Shown: piece after piece, positions 26,578 through 37,139 of the stretch
Layout: each line of letters opens with the position of its first letter
How positions within the stretch are numbered: position 1 is the first letter of the stretch
DNA from: Ascaris suum
Taxonomy: Eukaryota; Nematoda; Chromadorea; Rhabditida; Ascarididae
NCBI GenBank assembly: GCA_013433145.1
Contig: CM024175.1
Coordinates: 8,416,516-8,480,515, forward strand
Reading direction: 5' to 3'
DNA: 64,000 nucleotides
The notes under the pieces: generated by a model
Told to the model about the DNA's origin: nothing
What the model saw: the letters and a program-made list of their open reading frames with translations, nothing else
Databases searched by the model: none
Program-made: the position numbers and the translations under genes

Positions 26578-26950
26578 TGAGTCGCAAACTCTCTAATTTA
26601 TGGGGATTTCTAATATTTCATGGGCATCTTGATGTGTGCTTTCCAACGTCTTATATGAACGGTTCCGTCGCCGCTCATGTGCTTTACGTCTATACTAGTG
26701 AAGATCCAAACACTGCACACCTTCATCGTATTCTTTTCAATTGTGTCATCAGGGTAAAGTTTTTAGAACTTATTTTCGACCAAACGCATACCCCGATTTC
26801 CGACTTCTGTTAGATCATCAATTCACAACTGTGATTTAATGAGTACTTGCTGACTTGTTCACAGTTGATTACTTTCAGTGTTCATATAACGCAACGGAAG
26901 TGTTTGTAGAGCTGGTAGTTGATCTACCCGACCCTTCTCTGAGTATATAG
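26578..26950 (+). CDS. Two-exon candidate gene end
   Basis: A plus frame reads NGSVAAHVLYVYTSEDPNTA then HLHRILFNCVIR. It reaches a donor AGG|GTAAAG (26753/26754) and, after a 125-base intron ending ACTTTCAG, continues in phase 0 at 26879 with CSYNATEVFVELVVDLPDPS and stops at 26950. A late donor (TGA|GTATAT) could instead join the exon at 27314 in another frame. The upstream boundary is unclear. Family not recognised. Confidence 0.42.
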
Positions 26951-27313
26951 ATATGTGTTATTAAGAAAAATGCCAAATCTTATTGCATCTACAAGAAAGC
27001 TAATCGTTTCCAAGTGAATGGAAGGACTATCTTTAACGTAATTTTACTTATTTGGTTGCCTCGCGTTATATCGTATAACTACGAATTGAAACCCTAGAAC
27101 TTGTAATGTTCTACCTATTAAGGAGGCTGTAACTCGTACCGATTTGGGTTTATACCCGAGGATCGGTAATAATATCAACGTTGGAAATAGCAGCGACTGT
27201 GAAATAATTTCGAGAAAATTGATATAAAATTGTTGGCTCTATGCAAAGCGACGTGCATCAATCATCTACGCAATAATAGTGCAAGATACTAAATAGCTTT
27301 TTCTGTGTTGCAG

Positions 27314-27442
27314 ACAAGCCGAGCTCTCGAAACTTTGCAAAGCTTTGTTGTGAACGGCATAAAAGCAGCACAAGTGTGGGGTAGTTGTGCCCATACGAAA
27401 TTCAACAGATCGAAGGAAAGCGCTCTCTCGAAAAGCATATAA
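27314..27442 (+). CDS. Last exon of the gene preceding the F-box gene
   Basis: The acceptor TCTGTGTTGCAG (ending 27313) opens a 42-residue phase 0 frame reading TSRALETLQSFVVNGIKAAQ, VWGSCAHTKFNRSKESAL and ending SKSI with a TAA at 27440-27442. A second frame (KPSSRNFAKLCCERHKSST) is open for part of the exon. The stop lies only 37 bases before the ATG of the F-box gene, with no AATAAA between, which suggests the two may share a polycistronic transcript. Family not recognised. Confidence 0.5.
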   Translation, partial: TSRALETLQSFVVNGIKAAQVWGSCAHTKFNRSKESALSKSI

Positions 27443-27463
27443 CCGACAAGCACTTAACTAAAT

Positions 27464-27475
27464 ATCATTACACAG
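27464..27475 (+). promoter_or_regulatory. Possible trans-splice acceptor before the F-box ATG
   Basis: ATCATTACACAG lies four bases before the ATG at 27480. It resembles an acceptor, and its position between a stop codon and the next start fits spliced-leader addition to a downstream operon gene. This is inference from position and sequence. Confidence 0.35.
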
Positions 27476-27479
27476 ACGA

Positions 27480-27652
27480 ATGGACAATTCGAAAAGAGTG
27501 AGAAAACGCACAGACGGTTGGCAGATGAGAGAAACGTTGAGAAAGACGAATGCGGGAAGCATAGCGCATGTTCTTCGAGACCCATTTCAAGAACTCCCCT
27601 GCAGCATCGGCGCTAACGTGCTCCTCAAGTTGCCCCTCAAACAGAGGACACA
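27480..27652 (+). CDS. F-box protein gene, first exon
   Basis: An ATG at 27480 opens 57 codons to a strong donor ACACA|GTAAGT that leaves two bases. The start MDNSKRVRKRTDGWQ is basic. Then come LRDPFQELPCSIGANVLL and KLPLKQRT, the first half of an F-box: Leu-Pro at residues 39-40 (after Phe-Gln-Glu), an aliphatic helix and a Lys-Gln-Arg turn. The split codon CA plus A gives Gln and joins in frame to the exon at 41915, whose first residues LELVCRRWRELC complete a canonical F-box. F-box proteins link substrates to Skp1-Cullin ubiquitin ligases. If the join is right, the first intron is 14.26 kb. An unseen closer second exon is the main alternative. Confidence 0.6.
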
Positions 27653-27659
27653 GTAAGTT

Positions 27660-30260
27660 ATTTTGCATCTTTTAACTTTTACATTATACTTTTCTCGTTC
27701 ACATGACTGCAATTCTCATGCTTGATCAGCTAAACGAATCGCTCAAATCTCATATTTTTTACAGCAATTTGATCGTGCACAAATGTCATTAATTCTACCC
27801 GAAAATCGTAGGAAACAATTGATGTGGAACCTGTGTGAGGATAAGAAACGAGTTTCCTTTAAATGACGCATATTATTCGTGAGGTTTGCATTCACCTAAC
27901 TCCAGCTAGGTATTTATCCTTAAGAAATTTGCTGCCAGAAACGTTACACTGGAATCAAGGTGCTATTATCTCCATTATTATTCTATTTCAACTGCCGCTT
28001 ATAATGAGCGAATGACCCAAGACTTCTTTGATAGCCGAAAGTGAGGATAAATACCAGAGGTCGGTGCCATTAGACAGCAGCGACCTGTTAGTCGATTTTA
28101 GTCGATTTAATGGGAACACTCGGCAGCATCATCCTCTTTGAAGGCCTCATTTACATTTGTGTTGATGTTGGTATTAGCTGTCGAAACGTCAAATAAACAA
28201 ATCTTCACCATTATTTGTTTGTTGCTTGCAAAGTGCATTATCGTTCATGATGATCGGAATGTGGGTCAATTAATTTCCCGTGTTTCCTTTCATCATGCAT
28301 ATTACTGTTTTTTCTTCTAGAACATTATATGATCTGCCAATTTTTCTCGGTCATTTTCATATAGCCTTGACGAAAATCTACCGGCTCTATTCGTTTCCTG
28401 AAATGAAATCTGGGTGTTTTTTTTTCACTGTGGAATGAAAAAATGCTTATACTAAACCAAATACTATTGGCTTCACTTTGCATCCTAAATTGAGCCATTG
28501 GTACATTTTTATGATGTGACGAATGGTTTGTCGTCTTTTTGAAATAGTAATATTTGTGGAAAATTTTTACAATCTCGCAGCAATCGACATTCTCAAATGA
28601 AATTACGTAATTCTTTCAAGCAATGTCGTTGAGTGATTTTATGTGAGTACGATTTATAGCCTCAATGTTTTGTGCCTTCGTTGACTCAATTTTTCTTCCA
28701 CGAACATTTTCTCTTGCTTCAGTTGACGGCGACCAATTTAAAAGCTGATATTATTTATTCATTCATATTTTACCTTTCTTCAATAGAGATTCCATTTTTT
28801 TTCTTCGTCTAATCGTTTCGCATTCTCTTCAGTTACCTCTTCATTTTTAATAATATTGGAATTTTGCTTGAGCCAAGTAATGATTGCTCTTATGAGCAAA
28901 AAAAAAAAAAAAAAAAACTACGCGCAATGGAAACGTTGTGCGTTTATTGACGAATCTTTCAGCTAATATGCAAACAAAGGACTCAAAGAAACCGTCATCA
29001 ACACAACAGAAGACATAAATAAGGGAATTGAATATCAGTAGAAAACAAAGAAGAGTAAAATGTTGTTGCTCGTCGTAATGAATTCAGACGGCGAATAAAA
29101 CATATGAACCGTCTACGCGTAGCGCTTCTTTAGATGCAGTGATTGCTTCCGGTGATTAAAACACCGATCGGCAATTTCCATCTGTGTCATAATTGTGTTG
29201 TTCGGATCAGAAAATGAACTTTATTTCATGTTGGAAATTCATTTACAACCAAAGTAATTTGCTGTAACCGTGTAGCATCTTTATTACCAGCTGCACGTAG
29301 CTAAAGTTCATCATCGGAAAGTTCTTAATCTCTTCCTATATAGATCCTAAGTTTGCTGCTGAAGTGAGGACACTAAGTGCATCAGTGGATATCTGTGCCG
29401 TAAGTGCAAAAAAAGTCAAATCAGTGAAATATCTTCATAACAGAGGTTCCATAAGATATGCGATATGCGTTGCGAAGAGATTTCAGCGTTGAAGGGGTCA
29501 CTTTTCATAGAAAGAAAAATGCATTATTAAATTATTAAAAAATGGGAGTATTTTCTATTTAGCAGATTAAATTCTCCTTGGAAACTTTTCTTCGATAAGT
29601 GCACAAGGAAATAGAGGCGGAATTGAAGCATTCGCCCTTTGGTCCTTTCTAATTTGCCAATGCTTCCTGCGGTGTTCTTTGTTGTTGCCCGCTTTATAAA
29701 TTTCATTGCAACATCCGAAATACCATTTATCGAGGATTAAGCCGAGAAAATGTACGAAGCCTATCTATACCTAAGTTGTGGATTTCGATGATGTTTTCAT
29801 CGCCATATTTAAATTACAAGATCTAATTTTTGTTGTCTGAAGATTTTTGCATCTTCTCGTAATGCTGGCTTCTTATCACTATTTCTGTGCCATGAAATAA
29901 TTCTAAATTGATATGATTTTCGTATGATTTGCTAAGTTCCTTTTTAAGAACATTTCTCACTTCAATCTTCAGCTTAAACCTTAAGCTTTTTAAAACGTGA
30001 TTTAATTTTCTTCTTCGTGTGAGATGTTGAATGTTTTTTGAAATCGTTCATTCTTGTCCGATTTTTTGGCGTCTTTCATCTATTATTCACTGCAAGAATT
30101 TCATTTGAAAAGATTTCAGCAGATGTTCTCTCCTCATCTAAGCAAATCGTCTCGTTGCAATTTTGCCTCTTTGCATTAGCAACTTGCTTTGTCTCTTTCA
30201 ACATTGACGACAATTAGATGTTCATTTGATTCGAGCACCTTCCGACTGTAAGTTATTGCA
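27660..30260. other. Intronic or intergenic AT-rich DNA
   Basis: I see no supported exon. The frame at 28138-28320 begins with a hydrophobic stretch but lacks an ATG. Poly-A runs occur at about 28899-28917. The region lies within the inferred first intron of the F-box gene. Confidence 0.4.
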
Positions 30261-30272
30261 GCTCATTATTGC

Positions 30273-30299
30273 AAAAAAAAAAAAAAAAAAAAAAAAAAA
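30273..30299. repeat. Poly-A tract, 27 bases
   Basis: A pure A run. It could be a retroposed tail, but no element is recognisable upstream and no target duplication was seen. Confidence 0.85.
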
Positions 30300-30639
30300 C
30301 TCATTGCGAGTAGGATTTTGTAATATAATGTGGTGGGAGTGACTTTATCTGTTAGATGGATAGGTCGTTGTTACTTGCGCGTTTCCTATTTCTGTTGCTT
30401 GCGTAACGTCCCAGTAAATCCAATTCGGCTTTCATTCACCAATTACTTAACTTCCTTATACTTACGCTTTCCGATTCGTAAAGGCTGGCTCATATGTCTT
30501 TGCAAAATTCACGATGACATCCGTTCGTAATATATGCCACAAGCAATAAGACCGATGAGGAAATATGAAGATCATGTGATTATAATATTTTCAAGAAGGA
30601 GAGAGTTTCTGCCTATTGAATTTCAATCGGAAGACTAAT

Positions 30640-30700
30640 AACGTCAGACTCGAACCCATAATAGTGATGCAAATCATTGCGCTATATCAGTTTGCAACGT
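30640..30700 (-). ncRNA. tRNA-like relic with box A and box B
   Basis: On the minus strand TATAGCGCAATGAT (about 30686-30673) fits a pol III box A, and GGTTCGAGTCT (30656-30646) fits box B almost exactly. They are about 28 bases apart, well short of the roughly 44 in a real tRNA, and no full cloverleaf can be drawn. A decayed tRNA or tRNA-derived short interspersed element is the likeliest reading. Confidence 0.3.
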
Positions 30701-31015
30701 TGTTTTTCCTCAAATATTCGTATATGGATAGACAGTAGCGGATTTGTCTTGCGATGAAATAGATATTTCTTCATATACGTACAACTTATATGCTGTTTAT
30801 GCAAAGCGTGGACATTTGTCAACAAGTAATTCCGAAGAAAATTTTTCTCTATGATTTGTATTTAAATGGGAGGAGAGCTGTTCTGCAGAGATATGGAAAT
30901 TCTTTTTATTAGGTGATCTACTTATAAACTAGCCGGAAAGAAGAGAAAGACCGAAAGACGTGGAAGAACGAACGAAAGAGCAATTCTAATGGACTAGAGA
31001 GCGAAACCCGTATAG

Positions 31016-31215
31016 TCACCTTATTATTTCATTATTTTTGCTTCTTTTTGTAGACAAGAATCTGTCCTCTTGATTCCGTATTAACTGTGCAATCTTCCGA
31101 AATGATTTTTCGCTAGCGATGTTTGGTGGAACTACGTGATAATTGCTGTCATTCTGCGAATACAGTTCTACGGTTACTGGTTTTATTTGGCCAGTGGTAT
31201 TAAGGTTCAATTTCC
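31016..31215 (-). CDS. Candidate last exon, unidentified
   Basis: A minus frame, after an acceptor-like ATATATAAG, reads KLNLNTTGQIKPVTVELYS, QNDSNYHVVPPNIASEKSF, RKIAQLIRNQEDRFLSTK and ends SKNNEIIR with a stop. It is hydrophilic with a clear beta-strand start, and a good coding candidate. It lies antisense inside the inferred first intron of the F-box gene. Confidence 0.45.
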
Positions 31216-31322
31216 CTTATATATCATGGACTCAAAGTGTGCAGCACGGCATGGCTGTCATATTTATCATGCGTAAGTGGTCAATCAATCATATTATTGG
31301 TGATAACAACTCATTCTCCTAG

Positions 31323-31545
31323 TAATGTGATGGGAAGGAGTGGATACACTGATGATTGTTTGGGGGTGAGGAGGGGTAGGGGGGGGGAGGGAGGAACAAC
31401 GACTTTGAATGGAATGCAGACATTGTTATCCTCCTTAAGTTTAGAGAAGGGAGGCTCGTTCGAATCGCCAGGCTTTATTAAGCAAGACAGTTCATCTGGA
31501 GTTAAACTTTTTCTCTTAGATTTCTATCTCTTAGACATATTGTAG
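31323..31545 (+). CDS. Candidate last exon, unidentified
   Basis: The acceptor CATTCTCCTAG (ending 31322) opens a 73-residue plus frame. It contains MGRSGYTDDCLGVRRGRGG, TLNGMQTLLSSLSLEKGGSF and ends KLFLLDFYLLDIL. The Gly/Arg part is encoded by a G-rich tract (31363-31393), which weakens the case. No family is recognised. Confidence 0.35.
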
Positions 31546-32047
31546 TTGCCACCTGCTCAAGGCAATAGTAAATTTAGATTTGATTACGTTGTATAGTGCA
31601 TTAATAAAGCATTAATAAGAATTGTCGTATAGGGGATTGTAAGCGATATTCTGCTGAATGTAGAGTGGTTCTTCGAAGTTGTTTACTAAGCGAGCAATAT
31701 AGCCAATAACTAAAGCGTTATGTGAGTGTATATGCTTATGCTAGTCACCATAGGACGTTGCATAAGATGAATTGGATGAATGGCGTAACGCTTTCTAGTA
31801 GTAGGCACAATTAGAATCAATTTTTCGTGAAATAGGCCCGAAAATACGCTAGGGCATATTGCTAGCTATGGGCCATTTCTTCACTCTCAAGTATGAATCG
31901 ATGCAGATCTTTGTATAACACAGAGGGATGGAACCAATTACGCGGTTGTTATTTTTTTCTTTAATTATGCTATCTAATAAATCAAAGTTCAACAATCATA
32001 GTGAAGATGACTGTTGAGGTCTAACAAACATCCATAGGAGACGAACA

Positions 32048-32190
32048 AACGAATAGACGCATTAAGGAGATCTCAAGAATATAAGCTTTTTTTTAAACAA
32101 AGGAATTAGCTCCTTGAAAGATTCGACTTTTTTTTTTTAATAAGCGAATAGGCGCATTAAGAAGGCTCGAGTGATATAAACTTCTTTTTT
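32048..32190. repeat. Imperfect direct repeat, two copies about 95 bases apart
   Basis: Blocks of about 45 bases (CGAATAGACGCATTAAGGAG... and CGAATAGGCGCATTAAGAAG...) are both followed by AATATAAGC or ATATAAACT and a T run. This looks like an old tandem duplication. Confidence 0.6.
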
Positions 32191-32394
32191 TATTTGGTCG
32201 ATTAGATTCAACCGGCTCGACTCATTAACAGGGTTTTGCTCGCAAATTTTTGCTATGAAAGTGGCTGGGTGTATTCTACAATCTCGATCCATTATTTGCT
32301 CACAAAGGATGACTGTGGTGCAAAATTTTGAGGCGCAAATGTCAAGTCACATCTTGCTCCTTGTAACTCTTCTTGAATTTAGCTTTCGGTGCAA

Positions 32395-32700
32395 CTATTG
32401 AATGGCTTTTTGCTGGTTCCTGAACGAGTTGCAAGTGCAATCACGTACGGGCGTTTTTCGTTCACGGAAGCTAGGTTTGCATACGGGTAAATATGATATG
32501 AGTTCCTCGTCGCCCTTTCCTCCTCCTTCCTCTCGCTCACTCGTCTTTCTCGCTACAAAGAAGGCAAGAAATCGGGTGTTTTCCAAGAGTACGCGGATTA
32601 CGAAAACGATGGCAATATTCAAAATCATACAAACTCCACATGCATCAGCTCTTGGGAGCATAATTTTTCTCCTTTGATGTCGAAAAGTTACTAGAACCAT
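32395..32700 (-). CDS. Candidate membrane-segment exon, strand uncertain
   Basis: The minus frame runs 101 codons and includes a hydrophobic stretch ILNIAIVFVIRVLL followed by FLAFFVARKTS, where a strong donor GACGA|GTGAGC occurs. The plus frame 32402-32677 is also open (91 codons). The donor and hydrophobic segment favour the minus strand, but the question is open. Confidence 0.33.
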   Translation of the reverse strand: MVLVTFRHQRRKIMLPRADACGVCMILNIAIVFVIRVLLENTRFLAFFVARKTSEREEGGGKGDEELISYLPVCKPSFRERKTPVRDCTCNSFRNQQKAIQ

Positions 32701-34028
32701 TCAACTGAGGCTAGGTTTAAATGTTCAATTTTAATTCCACTCTATGAATCTTGCAATGCGCAGATGGCTTTTTTAATGGCTGATGCTTGCTACCACAATG
32801 AAAATCTCTCTGTAGTTCCAGATGTAGCAGCATTTAGAGCGATTTATAGCATTCAGCAAGTTCTCTTTGAACTTTTTTTGAGTTAAATAAATTTGCGAAT
32901 AATGTAATATATTATTGTGTTGGAATAGAAAAAAAATGATACTATGCCATTCTAGCGACTTTCTTGAATATCAGTTTAGACGCATTTGTAGGATTTTCGT
33001 ATTTCAATGCTGTCAACTGCATTCATTATCTATTGATGACACACTGTCATTTTCGATAAAGCAACATGTTTGATTGGCAAATGCTAACAATTTATCGACA
33101 TCCTCTTAGAATATAGCAGCCTGAGCAAATAAGTTGGAAAAATCCGAAAGTAAAGCAAAAACTTTGTTCATCACCGAATGAGGAAGGGAGCAACGTAATG
33201 ATGAAAATTAATCGGCAACAATGAAAAGACCACCAAAAGGTTTCGCTATGGACAGATATTTTGTAGCACGTTAAGAACATTTTTTTTTAGCATTTAGCGC
33301 ATTCAGTGCAGTCAAATCACGTTTTTAAAAAATATTTTAGTTTTGTCTTTCAGCGAGCTTATTTCGGAAATTGTTTCGATTTCCTGCATCTTATCTCGGC
33401 TAGGTTAATGCTGATAATAACATCAATATGATTCATTTTCGGGAGAACCGAATCAAATAAACAGAAGCTTCGCTTCTAGGGCATTCATAAACTCCGTTGG
33501 TAAAAAAATACGAGCTGAGACATCAACCATTACCCATCGACATGAATGGCATATCATCTCCATAGTGATGCCCTCTAAATAGTCCATTTAACCACCGAAG
33601 GAATCGTGTGGGGTAATGCCAGCCAACTCCTTGCCTGGTATACACCTGCCATTGTACGTTGTTCTCGTACTTTTAGGAGGGTTCCTTAATGTGCAACTTC
33701 TGCGGTGAATCTCTTTAAATTCGTTTCTTTGTCACTTGCTAAGAGTTTAGGTACCCAACGCGAAAGTGATGGGAGATGAATTGAGATAATAAAGAGAGTC
33801 TTCTTCATGGCGTAGAGCAAACGCCGCTAAAAAGTTACCACAAGAAAACTTACCTTCTGCGAAGGTTTGTTGATTTATTCAAGTGCCTTGTTCGAAATAA
33901 CAGTTCTGGCAAAACTTTTTGAAGAAGCAAACAATGAAACTAAAGAAGGAAATAAAAAAGGAAACGGAAACAAAGCTCTATGTTGAAAAATTTCTATTCT
34001 TCTTCCGTTCCGCACAATAAACTAAATT

Positions 34029-34630
34029 ATGCTACCGTCTCGATTATCACTGCCCATTCCGTTTGTATTGCGTACATCCTCCGCCCCGTTATGGCTCATC
34101 GCGTGGTATAGATTGTACTCCCAATTTCTGCTCATTTTGCGTCCTCATCGAAATATACTGAACACAAACGTTGAAATATTTATTACACTAGTCTACGAGC
34201 CAAATGATGGTCAAATAAGGTTTGAATTCTGAGATTATTGATGATTTCAGCTAGCGAAGCTTTCAACTATTTTTCATAAATGAGCCAGCTATGCGTTGCT
34301 TATGAATGTTCGCCGGATGTTTGATATCGATTCCAATTTAGCAACGGATTGGTTGTGCAAAATGATCCTATGCTAACAAAACTCGTTTGTTGCTCATAAT
34401 GAGCAATCGGCTAGATTCTTAAGTTCTCCCCTCATAATTTTTTGATGGACACCCGATAGTCGCCTCTTCGATGCAGTATATACTGCTTATCGTTTCGTGG
34501 CCAGTAGATTCATTTGCTGTAGGTTAAAGTGACCAGTGCAACCATTTCTTACAAGCCGCCACAGAATGCTGCATCTCACCTCACTTCGGCATTTGCGCAA
34601 TTACACAGTGAGAACACAATCAGCGCTTAA
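34029..34630 (+). CDS. Candidate two-exon gene, unidentified
   Basis: An ATG at 34029 opens LPSRLSLPIPFVLRTSSAPL, WYRLYSQFLLILRPHRN and VEIFITLVYEPNDGQI to a donor ATAAG|GTTTGA (34219/34220). An exon from 34537 (acceptor GTGACCAG) continues in phase with ATISYKPPQNAASHLTSAF and stops at 34630. The same second block in another frame is leucine-rich (LRLEYISIEHLHRLRELQTL, to 34754), so a leucine-rich-repeat reading is the rival interpretation. Confidence 0.33.
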
Positions 34631-34843
34631 GTGCGCAGTAGATTTGCGTTTGGAATACATCTCCATAGAACACCTCCACAGACTTCGTGAACTCCAAACT
34701 TTGCACTTGATGCACCTTAGGACAAATTTTGGCTCAGCAAAATGTTGTTGTTAAGAACCTTGAGCAGGTAAAGGGGAAGAAAGTGGTGCGACAGGGAAGG
34801 GAGATATGGAACTGTGGCAGTGCCTGAAACTTCGAAACATTAC

Positions 34844-34993
34844 CTGTAGGAGCACGCTTTCAATCCCGTCCTCTGCCGCCTTCCTTGAATTTTAGTCATC
34901 TGCATTGCGGTTTGTTCGGCTTCTGTTTGATCCTTTTTCCTGTCTACAAATTTGTCAAAAACTAGTTCACAATGGAATGCCCTATGCTGCGAC
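34844..34993 (-). CDS. Internal exon of an unidentified minus-strand gene
   Basis: Both boundaries are excellent: acceptor AATTTTCTTTGTAG and donor CTACAG|GTAATG. The 49 full codons read SQHRAFHCELVFDKFVDRKK, DQTEAEQTAMQMTKIQGRR and QRTGLKACSY, hydrophilic and basic. Two bases come in and two go out. No partner exon was found nearby on the minus strand; it lies antisense inside the inferred large F-box intron. Family not recognised. Confidence 0.52.
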
Positions 34994-35340
34994 CTACAAA
35001 GAAAATTAGATCTGTGGTTTGCTTTGTGGTTTAAATGAGAGGATCTCATAGGAGAATCATGCATAAATGAAATCAAAATATTCTTTCCATCTTGTCTTTA
35101 AGCCTTTGGTGATAACTTCAGCAATAGTCGTCACATGACAACCGCTAATATTTGGTTGATCGTTTGGTTGCGAGCACTGTGTTACTCATCCGTCTTTCAT
35201 TCTTTTGATATTACGCGCATGTGCACATCTAAACTTGTAGAATTATGCAACTTTTAGGTGCTTTTGTGAATTTCTGCAAAGGTGGATTATTGTGGTACCA
35301 TGTCTGAGAGAATGGAAATTTTTGTTCGTCTTTTCATCGA

Positions 35341-35568
35341 ATGCTATTAGCATGCGAAGCATTGCGAAGAACAAAGCTTAGCGGTCAGAATGTAGATAAT
35401 GCGATTAATGTGCTATCCTGGTTCAATTCCAAATGCTGGTGTCTTTTGAATCATGGACATTCAAAGATGGCTGAAAATTTTGCAGGCAAACCTAATTCTG
35501 TAATAGGATACCGCTTGAAATTAAAAAAATTTTTTGAAGATTTTTTCATTCAGGCCCTGTCATATTAG
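35341..35568 (+). CDS. Candidate ORF, unidentified
   Basis: A plus frame with ATG at 35341 reads LLACEALRRTKLSGQNVDNA then INVLSWFNSKCWCLLNHGHS and ends KKFFEDFFIQALSY. A second frame just upstream (ATG at 35300, MSERMEIFVRLFIECY) also looks coding, so a short intron or a frame error may separate them. Confidence 0.35.
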   Translation: MLLACEALRRTKLSGQNVDNAINVLSWFNSKCWCLLNHGHSKMAENFAGKPNSVIGYRLKLKKFFEDFFIQALSY

Positions 35569-35907
35569 AGCGTTCCTCTTGATGTTTCCTATTAGGATGT
35601 CAATGTTTTTCGGTATTTTTGTAACGGGTATCTCCTACACCCTCCTATAATCCTGCGCTCTTTGGCATATGTATCCACTCATTTATATTACTCTGATTGC
35701 TCCTCATTCAAATCTCCTTTCATTTCGTTTTTCTCTGCTTTGCAGACATTTTCGTTCTGTTCTCATCCATCGACATTCTTATCGAGACCGCCTTTCTGTT
35801 TTCTTCCACTGCAGCGAATTCTTTTCTTTATTTAGCCCGCTAGCATTGCAGTCTTACATACTTCCACAGAGTGAGATGGGTTTTCATTGTTTTCTACCGC
35901 TAATGGG

Positions 35908-36177
35908 CTATCTCTTGATCGCTTCCTTCCATTCTCCACTATCACAAGGTGCTATTACAAATGTGAACATCCACTGAGAGTCGTGCCAAGTTGGGTTGAT
36001 CAATGTGTCGAACGCTTCCATCGTTCGTTTGAAAATATATCCGCACCGTACCTTTGGAGATTTCCGTAAGCAGCATCCATCCATCAATTTAATTCTGCTT
36101 AGATTGTCTTGTTTCCGAGCGAGTTTTTCTTTCTTCAGGAAAGCGTTCTTAGTGAGTTTGTTGTTCTTCCCACTCAA
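35908..36177 (-). CDS. Candidate basic coding segment, unidentified
   Basis: The minus frame is open for 89 codons and reads SGKNNKLTKNAFLKKEKLAR, KQDNLSRIKLMDGCCLRK, FKRTMEAFDTLINPTWHD and ends GEWKEAIKR. A donor TCCAAAG|GTACGG within it could end an exon early. The upstream boundary merges with a G/CT-rich simple repeat. The plus frames over the same bases (35669-35977 and 35996-36256) are hydrophobic and less convincing. Confidence 0.42.
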   Translation of the reverse strand: MSGKNNKLTKNAFLKKEKLARKQDNLSRIKLMDGCCLRKSPKVRCGYIFKRTMEAFDTLINPTWHDSQWMFTFVIAPCDSGEWKEAIKR

Positions 36178-36187
36178 ATGTGATAAT

Positions 36188-36216
36188 CGAGAGAGAGAGA
36201 GAGGGGGGGGGGGGGG
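36188..36216. repeat. GA repeat joined to a G run
   Basis: About seven GA units run directly into about 14 G. The length is doubtful for the usual homopolymer reasons. Confidence 0.85.
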
Positions 36217-36531
36217 AATTTTGCAAAATTCATGCAGTGGATTTTTATTATCGTAGTTGTGCTCAATTTTTTTGAAATTTTACTCTTAAGATGAAACTAT
36301 ATGCAATATTTTCTTACTTGTAAAATTAGTCACAAATTTACGAGATATGACTATACAGTTTAAAAAAATTACTTCAACTATCATCACTATGATTCTCTAT
36401 TGCAAATGCAATTTTAATCTGCATGAATGATTGAATGCAATAAAAATGCATCATTCAAAGGGTACAAAAATTGCTTTTTCTTTCACAAATTACACGTTTG
36501 AATTTCTTTGAATTTCTTCGAAATTTTTTGT

Positions 36532-36717
36532 CTAAGCATTGCATTTCTTCTTACATCTTATATAGGATATTTGCAAAGCGTTATTCCAAAGTTTACATGA
36601 AACATTTATTCGCACTGCATCTTCATTGCTAAGTTCATAGCTGATCATAGCAATTGCGCTGCATAGGTTTTTTTTTGCTGTTGCATAAGAAGTGATCCTC
36701 ATTTCTTTGCCATTCAT
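36532..36717 (-). CDS. Small F-box-like ORF
   Basis: A complete 61-codon minus frame starts at ATG 36717 and reads MNGKEMRITSYATAKKNLC, then AIAMISYELSNEDAVRINVS, CKLWNNALQI and ends RCKKKCNA. Glu-Asp-Ala-x-Arg-Ile-x-Val-Ser-Cys-Lys-x-Trp matches the C-terminal half of an F-box well. It could be an exon of a second F-box gene, antisense inside the large intron. Confidence 0.4.
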   Translation of the reverse strand: MNGKEMRITSYATAKKNLCSAIAMISYELSNEDAVRINVSCKLWNNALQISYIRCKKKCNA

Positions 36718-36933
36718 TCCTCTACATTGTGGTTTAGAATTGCATTTCGTTTTCTATCTTTGTCTGTATTGTTTTTTCTCAACCGAACACTGATAAAGGT
36801 GAATATGTTAAACACTATCTCTGAAACAACCTTTTTATATACGGTGAAGGAAAATTATCCATGTATTGGTTAGAAGGGTTGCCGATATCGTTGTGTCATA
36901 AATCTTTAGCGGTGAGTCCAAAGCAATCTACAA

Positions 36934-37122
36934 ATGGAACGTCAAGGAACCAGCTTGAAAGTAATAACATGTACTAAAGCTCGATTTCCTTCCGCTAGCA
37001 CGCCTATATGCATATATTTCTTATTTATTGCCTATTTTGCTTATATGGCCGACTTCATAGCACTATCGCTATTTGGATGGAATATAAAATGCTGCCTAGT
37101 TCTTGGTCAAATAAACTATTGA
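36934..37122 (+). CDS. Candidate small membrane ORF
   Basis: ATG at 36934 opens 62 codons with a hydrophobic stretch ICIYFLFIAYFAYMADFIAL. No splice or promoter support was seen. Confidence 0.22.
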   Translation: MERQGTSLKVITCTKARFPSASTPICIYFLFIAYFAYMADFIALSLFGWNIKCCLVLGQINY

Positions 37123-37139
37123 GCATGTGAACGAGGCTA

